Source: an uncultured Clostridia bacterium (GTDB lineage Bacteria; Bacillota; Clostridia; Christensenellales; Borkfalkiaceae). Taken from it: 64,000 nt of DNA. Positions 58,786 to 64,000 of the stretch are shown here, piece after piece; the first letter of the stretch is position 1, and each line of letters begins with the position of its first letter. Below the pieces are notes generated by a model. It was not told the DNA's origin and ran no database searches. It saw only the letters and a program-made list of their open reading frames with translations. The stretch is from NCBI GenBank assembly GCA_934254815.1, contig CAKQME010000002.1:122842-186841 (forward strand). Reading direction: 5' to 3'. The position numbers and the translations under genes are program-made.

Positions 58786-61335
58786 ATGAAAAAGATTTTA
58801 ATTCTTTTGATTGCGATCGTTGTTGCATCGATAGCGATGGGCGTAGTTACCGGTTGCGGGGTTGATGGCGGCGAAAGCACTCACGAACACAAGTATGCCG
58901 ACGCGTATACCTGTCACGACAGAACGTGTACCGTAGAGGGGTGCGGACATGTCGAAAAGGCTACTACGGCGCATAAGTTTGCGGATGAATTCACGTGCCA
59001 CGACAGAACCTGTATGAATTGCGGAAGTGTTGATAAGGCTACCACCGAACATTCCTGGGGAGAGTGGGTTACCGTTCGCGAGCCGAGTTGCACGGAAAAA
59101 GGAGTGCAGACGCGCGAATGTGACAATTGCGGTGATACGGAAACCGCAGATCTCCCGGCTAAGGGACACACTTACGCCGACGAATTTACCTGTCACGACA
59201 GAATTTGTACCGTTGAAGATTGCGGACATGTAGAAAAGGCTACTACGGCGCATAATTTCGGGGAATGGCAAATCGTTAAAGATCCGACCTGCACCGAGGA
59301 AGGTTTGAAAGAAAGAATTTGTAGCGTATGCGGCGATAAGGAAAGCGAAAAAATCGCCACCGAACATTCTTTCGGCGAAGACGGCGTCTGCACGAACTGC
59401 AACAAGAACGTTAAAGAGTTTTTCATTACGTCGCAGACCGTTGCCGCTACCGTTACCGTAAATATTAAACAAGGTAAGTATAGCATATCTTCAACCGACG
59501 TGGGTGCCGTTTACGCCGTGATTCCCGGAAATATTCTTACCGAGTTGAAAAAGTTGGGTTATACCACGCTTTCGTTCACCGCAACAAATCCCGCTCCCGG
59601 GCTTGCTAACGATCCGAGTAAGGTCAAACCCGTAGTGGTTGCAGCCGACAGCAAAGCGAATCTCGATAATAAGAATACGGCTATAGCGTTTTACAATTGG
59701 CAGGAGTTCTGGGATGCCGACAACGCTAAACATCGGATTTATTTCACTATCGATCTTAACGAGTATGCGGGCAGAGATATCTATATCTATACTGAACGCA
59801 CGGACGTTTATCCTTTGGATATTACGGTCGACGAGCTTGCCGAGTTCGATTATGAAGACAAGAGCGAATGGTTGTTTGCATCCGCGGGCGACAACGGCGA
59901 AGTGACCTATCTCGAAGGCAAAGGTTGGGTGATTAAAAATACGGGAACCGAAGGATGGTATTGCCAGATTTCGGGCAAAATAATGAAGCATTACATCGAT
60001 CAGGGTTATACGAGCATGGTTATAACTTACGTGAATAACCTTGAGGGCGAAGCGAATACCGATGAGGGCAGTTTCGTAAAAACCGCTTCGAGATTGATTC
60101 CCCTTAACGCTGCGGGCGGCAACGACTGGATGTATCAGAATACTCATCTGCATCTCATCAACGCTCTTCCGGAAGGAAACGGCGGATATATGCTCACGGT
60201 TGATTTGGCGGATAAAACTCACGATTTCACTAATGATAATTATTTCTTCTTTGACGCGGCGGACGCCGATAAAAAAACCGTTTCGCGCGCTTACATTTCG
60301 GATATTTCCTTCCAAAAGGGCGAACCCGAGGTGCAAGAGGATAAGTCGGGATGGATAATCGGTAATGCGGCGGCAGGATATTGGAGTTCCGTCGAGTATA
60401 TAAAAGGCAAAGGCTGGATAATGAGAGACATTACGAACGGAGGCGCGCAGGGAGAGTACTGGCTCACGCTTTCTACGGAGGTCATTCAAAAGAAAATATC
60501 CGAAGGCTACACGAAGATGACTATCGTTTACGCGAACAGTCTCGACGGTGTCGATAACCCGAATGAAGGCAATTTTATAAACAGCGGTGCAAAGATTGCT
60601 CCTACGCTTAAAGGCGGCACTTATACTCTCGAATATGTAAACGGAAACATCAATAAGTATTGTACAGAAGTAGAAAAAGACGGAGTGAAGTATTACGAAC
60701 ACCGTATCGATCTGACGGACGCAACCGTTGATTTTGCGCGGGATACCTATATTATTTGCTACAATCAGGATGCAGAGGGCAAAAAAGTTACTTGCGGTTA
60801 CATTGCCGATATAGTATTCGAAAAAGACGAACCCGAGGTGCAAGAGGATAAGTCGGGATGGATAATCGGTAATGCGTCGACAGGATATTGGAGTTCCGTC
60901 GAGTATATAAAAGGCAAAGGCTGGATAATGAGAGACATTACGAACGGAGGCGCGCAGGGAGAGTACTGGCTCACGCTTTCTACGGAGGTCATTCAAAAGA
61001 AAATATCCGAAGGCTACACGAAGATGACTATCGTTTACGCGAACAGTCTCGACGGTGTCGATAACCCGAATGAAGGCAATTTTATAAACAGCGGTGCAAA
61101 GATTGCTCCTACGCTTAAAGGCGGCACTTATACTCTCGAATATGTAAACGGAAACATCAATAAGTATTGTACAGAAGTAGAAAAAGACGGAGTGAAGTAT
61201 TACGAACACCGTATCGATCTGACGGACGCAACCGTTGATTTTGCGCGGGATACCTATATTATTTGCTACAATCAGGATGCAGAGGGCAAAAAAGTTACTT
61301 GCGGTTATATCGCGGATATAGTATTCTCGAAATAA
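58786..61335 (+). CDS. Cys/His-repeat lipoprotein with duplicated C-terminal domain
   Basis: An 849-residue lipoprotein (VVTGC, Cys24). Residues 28-205 contain tandem Cys/His repeats of two kinds: 'TCHDRTC-x-CGxxxKATTxH' units and 'CTEKGxxTRxCxxCGDxExxxxxAxGH' units, which resemble zinc-ribbon-like surface repeats common in clostridial proteins. Then come about four beta-rich modules of 150-170 residues; the last two (about 513-681 and 682-849) are almost identical at the DNA level. A ribosome site (agagagg) is present. The role is likely glycan or surface binding; metal binding by the Cys/His part is inferred. Confidence 0.78.
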   Translation: MKKILILLIAIVVASIAMGVVTGCGVDGGESTHEHKYADAYTCHDRTCTVEGCGHVEKATTAHKFADEFTCHDRTCMNCGSVDKATTEHSWGEWVTVREPSCTEKGVQTRECDNCGDTETADLPAKGHTYADEFTCHDRICTVEDCGHVEKATTAHNFGEWQIVKDPTCTEEGLKERICSVCGDKESEKIATEHSFGEDGVCTNCNKNVKEFFITSQTVAATVTVNIKQGKYSISSTDVGAVYAVIPGNILTELKKLGYTTLSFTATNPAPGLANDPSKVKPVVVAADSKANLDNKNTAIAFYNWQEFWDADNAKHRIYFTIDLNEYAGRDIYIYTERTDVYPLDITVDELAEFDYEDKSEWLFASAGDNGEVTYLEGKGWVIKNTGTEGWYCQISGKIMKHYIDQGYTSMVITYVNNLEGEANTDEGSFVKTASRLIPLNAAGGNDWMYQNTHLHLINALPEGNGGYMLTVDLADKTHDFTNDNYFFFDAADADKKTVSRAYISDISFQKGEPEVQEDKSGWIIGNAAAGYWSSVEYIKGKGWIMRDITNGGAQGEYWLTLSTEVIQKKISEGYTKMTIVYANSLDGVDNPNEGNFINSGAKIAPTLKGGTYTLEYVNGNINKYCTEVEKDGVKYYEHRIDLTDATVDFARDTYIICYNQDAEGKKVTCGYIADIVFEKDEPEVQEDKSGWIIGNASTGYWSSVEYIKGKGWIMRDITNGGAQGEYWLTLSTEVIQKKISEGYTKMTIVYANSLDGVDNPNEGNFINSGAKIAPTLKGGTYTLEYVNGNINKYCTEVEKDGVKYYEHRIDLTDATVDFARDTYIICYNQDAEGKKVTCGYIADIVFSK
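60322..61335 (+). repeat. Two tandem 507-bp copies inside the lipoprotein gene
   Basis: Copy 1 at 60322-60828 and copy 2 at 60829-61335 have the same length (169 codons) and differ at only a handful of bases, e.g. gcggcggca against gcgtcgaca early on. The reading frame is kept, so the duplication is recent or kept uniform by recombination. Confidence 0.95.
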
Positions 61336-61347
61336 TCCGAATTGAAA

Positions 61348-61380
61348 TAAACAGGCTTATTTTTGCGATAAGCCTGTTTA
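61348..61380 (+). terminator. Hairpin, partial terminator
   Basis: TAAACAGGCTTAT and its complement with a 7-base loop, but only a short T stretch after it. It may only reduce read-through into the last two genes. Confidence 0.55.
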
Positions 61381-61407
61381 TCGGCAAAAACATTTAAAGG
61401 AAACGAT

Positions 61408-62472
61408 ATGAAAAAGATACTTATTTTAGCGGCATTATGTTCCGCGTTGATTGTTTCCGTGTTCGGCGGAACGACGGCAAGCGCGGCAACTGCGAAAGAG
61501 GACGATTATAACGCTTATATTGTTGCTACGGGCGTGGAATGTCTTACCGAATATTACACGCAGATAGGCGACGGAAACGCGACGGTTACGTTCGATTTGC
61601 AGTGGAGAAGCAAGGGCGGATATTTCGGAGTTGTGGCGGGCGATTCGAAAAAACTCGGTAAACTTTCCGAAATGACAGATTATATGCTTTTCGGGGACGG
61701 AGTTGTTTCGAGCAAAACTTTGGATAACAAAACCGATATATTTGAAGCCGGATATACTTACCGCATTAAGTTCGACGCGAAAAACGGCGCGTGGACGGTC
61801 GATAAAAAGGGTATTTGCGAAAGCGCAGACTCTTTTGCGAACGTTTTAACGGTTGCAAACTCATTCACGTCGTCGAATACCGTCGGGCTTGCCTGTTATA
61901 CAAAAGACGAGAAGTCGGCTACGGCGGTTATAGACAATCTCGTTATAACTAATAACAGCGGGAAGTACGAATACGTCAGGAATATTTTTTCGGGGCTTAG
62001 CTCTATTAAGGACGGCAGCATGAAAACGCTCGCCACAAACGCTTTAAGCGGCGAAAAGTCCACTCTCGGAAAGACTTATATTCAGAAGAGTTGGTTGTGT
62101 AACGTTCGTTTTATTGCCGAAAACGGCGAAATTTTAAGCAGTCAGAAAGTTTCGGGATACGGAACTGCGACCGCGCCCGTTGCGCCCGCAAAAGAGGGCT
62201 ATACTTTTAAATGCTGGAACAAAACCCCGACGGGCATAATTACGGATAGCGTGTTTTATCCGATTTACGAAGAAAAAACAATCGAACCCGACGAAAGTTC
62301 TTCCGTTCCAGGCAGTACGAAAGAATCCACCGATTTTTCAAGTTCGGTAAGTTCCGTCGATTCGGGAAAAACTTCTTCGGGCGGTTGCGGTGGCGGCGTT
62401 GCTTCCGTTTCGGTCTTGTCCGTTGCGGCGGTTGCCGCTTCGATAGCGATAGGGAGGAAACGTCGTAAATGA
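61408..62472 (+). CDS. Secreted protein with Gly/Cys C-terminal anchor
   Basis: A 354-residue exported protein. Signal peptide 1-28 (ending TASAA). Residues 30-190 look like a concanavalin-type or LamG-like sandwich, about 230-290 is an InlB-like repeat (VRFIAENGEILSSQKVSGYG to EGYTFKCWN), and a Ser/Thr-rich linker leads to SSGGCGGG, a hydrophobic helix and the basic end RKRRK. This is the third example of the Gly/Cys tail in the window. It overlaps the next gene by four bases (ATGA). Confidence 0.75.
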   Translation: MKKILILAALCSALIVSVFGGTTASAATAKEDDYNAYIVATGVECLTEYYTQIGDGNATVTFDLQWRSKGGYFGVVAGDSKKLGKLSEMTDYMLFGDGVVSSKTLDNKTDIFEAGYTYRIKFDAKNGAWTVDKKGICESADSFANVLTVANSFTSSNTVGLACYTKDEKSATAVIDNLVITNNSGKYEYVRNIFSGLSSIKDGSMKTLATNALSGEKSTLGKTYIQKSWLCNVRFIAENGEILSSQKVSGYGTATAPVAPAKEGYTFKCWNKTPTGIITDSVFYPIYEEKTIEPDESSSVPGSTKESTDFSSSVSSVDSGKTSSGGCGGGVASVSVLSVAAVAASIAIGRKRRK

Positions 62473-63797
62473 AAATCTTAAATAAAATTCTTGTACTGAT
62501 TCTCGGTGTGTGTTTGTCTATGGGTGCGGTTTTTGTTGGCGGAACGGCAAAAGTTTCGGCTGAAAAAGGCTTAAAAAACAATTTAACCGTAAGCGGCGGA
62601 ACGTTGACGGAATCCGATAACGGTTACAACGGCACGGAAGCGGTAAAATTGACTTTCAACGGAAAAACCTCGGTTTTACGCGTAAAAAATAACGAAATAA
62701 ACGCTTTGAAAACGTTCGATACGGTTACGGTAGAATTTCGTCTGAAATACGACGGAACGGGATATAACAATACGCTCAGAGTTTACAAATCCGAAGGTGA
62801 TCTTGTGGACTACGGCTATCCCGCGAACGTCTGGAACAGAGTCTGTTTTAAAACGATGGTTTACACCGAAAACGGCGAAAATTTCGTTAAAATAGAACTC
62901 GATTTCGCCGCAAACAAAACGGCGTATATATCCGACTTGAAAGTAACCGCAAGCGAAGAAGATAAACCCCTTCTCGGCGGCGTTAAACTTATTTCACTCG
63001 AAAGTATCACTCTTGCCATGGGATACGTCGTGATTACGCCCGACAATAAAGTTATCGTAATCGACGGCGGCTACGTCGGCGGGGATACGGATATTATGCT
63101 GAAACTGCTCAGAACGTTTACGCATAAAGTGGATTATTGGTTTTTAACGCACTTCCATACCGATCATACCACTGTTCCGGCGCAGTTGATCGAGTATCAG
63201 GATATCGTAATAGAGAATTTGTATTACGATTTCCCGACTTCACAAATGGTAAAAGATTTGAGCGGCGACAGCGATTATCCGTTTTGCGATAAATTTGAAG
63301 ATTTAATTAAAAATAATCCTCAAAAGGTTAAAAACGTAATAAAACCGCATTATAAAGACGAGTATAAGTTGGGCGAATACGTTACTATGAAAGTTCTGAA
63401 CAATGCCTGGTATACCGAAAGAGACGGTAACTACGGAAACAATTCGGGCGTAATGTTCAAAATGGAAACGCCGGGCGAATCGGTGTTGTTTACGGGCGAT
63501 ATGGGAGATCGCGGCGATGTATATCTCAATGACGAATGGACCAGAAAGGAAATTGAGAGCTGTACGCTCATACAAATGGCTCACCACGGGCAAAACGGAA
63601 CGAGCGACGCTTTTTATAACGCGATAAAAGATATTAAAGTATGTCTTTACCCAGCTGTAGACTGGATTTATAACAACGATAACGGTTCGGGTTTTAACAC
63701 CGCGAATCTTGATTCGTTGCACACCCGCGATCTTATGCGCGAAAGAGGAGTTATGAACATTTATACGAGCGGAATGGGTAGGAAAATAATCCTTTAA
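62469..63797 (+). CDS. Secreted metallo-beta-lactamase-fold hydrolase
   Basis: A 442-residue exported protein (signal peptide 1-34). A beta-sandwich-like region (35-160) is followed by an MBL domain with VIDGGYVGGDTD near 198, the metal motif HFHTDHTT near 221, TGDMGDRG near 341 and AHHGQNG near 362. This is the ComEC/Rec2-like branch, whose members outside ComEC have been linked to phosphodiester or other hydrolysis. The start overlaps the upstream stop, so it is translated with the Gly/Cys-anchored protein. Its role in the island may be to remove phosphoryl or ester groups from the glycan, an inference. Confidence 0.82.
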   Translation: MKILNKILVLILGVCLSMGAVFVGGTAKVSAEKGLKNNLTVSGGTLTESDNGYNGTEAVKLTFNGKTSVLRVKNNEINALKTFDTVTVEFRLKYDGTGYNNTLRVYKSEGDLVDYGYPANVWNRVCFKTMVYTENGENFVKIELDFAANKTAYISDLKVTASEEDKPLLGGVKLISLESITLAMGYVVITPDNKVIVIDGGYVGGDTDIMLKLLRTFTHKVDYWFLTHFHTDHTTVPAQLIEYQDIVIENLYYDFPTSQMVKDLSGDSDYPFCDKFEDLIKNNPQKVKNVIKPHYKDEYKLGEYVTMKVLNNAWYTERDGNYGNNSGVMFKMETPGESVLFTGDMGDRGDVYLNDEWTRKEIESCTLIQMAHHGQNGTSDAFYNAIKDIKVCLYPAVDWIYNNDNGSGFNTANLDSLHTRDLMRERGVMNIYTSGMGRKIIL

Positions 63798-63821
63798 CAA
63801 TCTGTCTGAAAAACGATAGTG

Positions 63822-63855
63822 ACACCTCGGGCGATTATCGCCCGAGGTGTTTTTG
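63822..63855 (+). terminator. Terminator of the island's long operon
   Basis: ACACCTCGGGCGAT and its perfect complement with a one-base loop, then TTTTT. The remaining 145 bases to the window end hold no recognisable gene. Confidence 0.9.
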
Positions 63856-64000
63856 CAGACTTTACATGAAATTCAGTCTCTAAAGAAAAACAATCGGCTC
63901 TGTATTGTTTATTGTAGTAACTTCTGTTATGTTATAAAACGCAGATTGGCGAGTAAAAACGGAAAAGACCTTATAATAATGGAGAATGAAATCCCTGACT

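Noticed and set aside
59491..61209. 572-codon open frame antisense to the Cys/His-repeat lipoprotein
   Set aside because: It owes its length to the duplicated sense repeats, has no start signal and looks unlike a protein in composition.

Overview
The window looks like a chromosome segment of a low-to-mid GC Gram-positive bacterium of the Bacillota, most likely an uncultured gut Clostridia lineage. The reasons are a Bacillota-style housekeeping set (RicT/YaaT, GreA, DegV, BioY, two tRNA synthetases on opposite strands), consensus sigma-A type promoters (TTGACA-17-TATAAT), lipoprotein signal peptides, and secreted proteins with Listeria-Bacteroides (InlB/Flg_new) repeats. The exact family cannot be fixed by eye.

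Layout. (1) 1-6.2 kb: two translationally coupled secreted proteins, a giant InlB-repeat protein with a Gly/Cys C-terminal anchor and a calcineurin-like phosphoesterase with InlB repeats. (2) 6.2-34.9 kb: core genome: TetR regulator, L-fucose isomerase, an ABC-2 exporter, CmpB-like membrane protein, GlnRS and GlyRS, a lipid kinase, BioY, a MarR-controlled heterodimeric ABC exporter, YfbR/RsmI/TrmN6, ferredoxin, a RicT/HolB/Tmk cluster, GreA, a coiled-coil membrane protein, an unusually short AlaRS, DegV and an MFS carrier. Four genes here appear to be transcribed as leaderless mRNAs. (3) 34.9-42.8 kb: tRNA-Cys and tRNA-Leu, the latter serving as attachment site for a 5.6-kb integrated rolling-circle plasmid-like element. 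It carries a tyrosine integrase, a Rep_1-type Rep, three tiny membrane proteins, a tRNA-like sequence, a XRE repressor with an elaborate operator, YefM/YoeB, and large origin-like hairpins. Its right flank repeats the tRNA-Leu 3' half and a structured repeat unit, followed by wreckage of an older element (sigma-like gene, truncated integrase). (4) 42.8-63.8 kb: a carbohydrate-use island. An AraC regulator is divergent from a GH106-like glycosidase, a beta-propeller-like protein and an EamA carrier. A duplicated copy of the same regulatory region then drives a 14.6-kb run: surface protein, sugar ABC binding protein and two permeases, three tandem TIM-barrel-like paralogues (two lipoproteins and one cytoplasmic), a Cys/His-repeat lipoprotein with a fresh 507-bp internal duplication, a Gly/Cys-anchored protein and a secreted metallo-beta-lactamase-fold protein.

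How it fits together. The island reads as one regulon: AraC senses a glycan-derived signal and switches on two promoters that share the same paired sites. Surface and lipid-anchored proteins would capture and trim a deoxy-sugar-rich glycan, the ABC transporter would import oligosaccharides (no ATPase is encoded, so a shared one is presumed), and the cytoplasmic GH106-like enzyme and third TIM-barrel protein would finish the job. Fucose isomerase elsewhere fits a deoxy-sugar lifestyle. The most unusual items are the duplicated AraC-type regulatory region, the paired structured repeat at tRNA-Leu with compensatory stem changes, the set of leaderless promoters, the Gly/Cys C-terminal anchors, and the lipoprotein-to-cytoplasm paralogue series.
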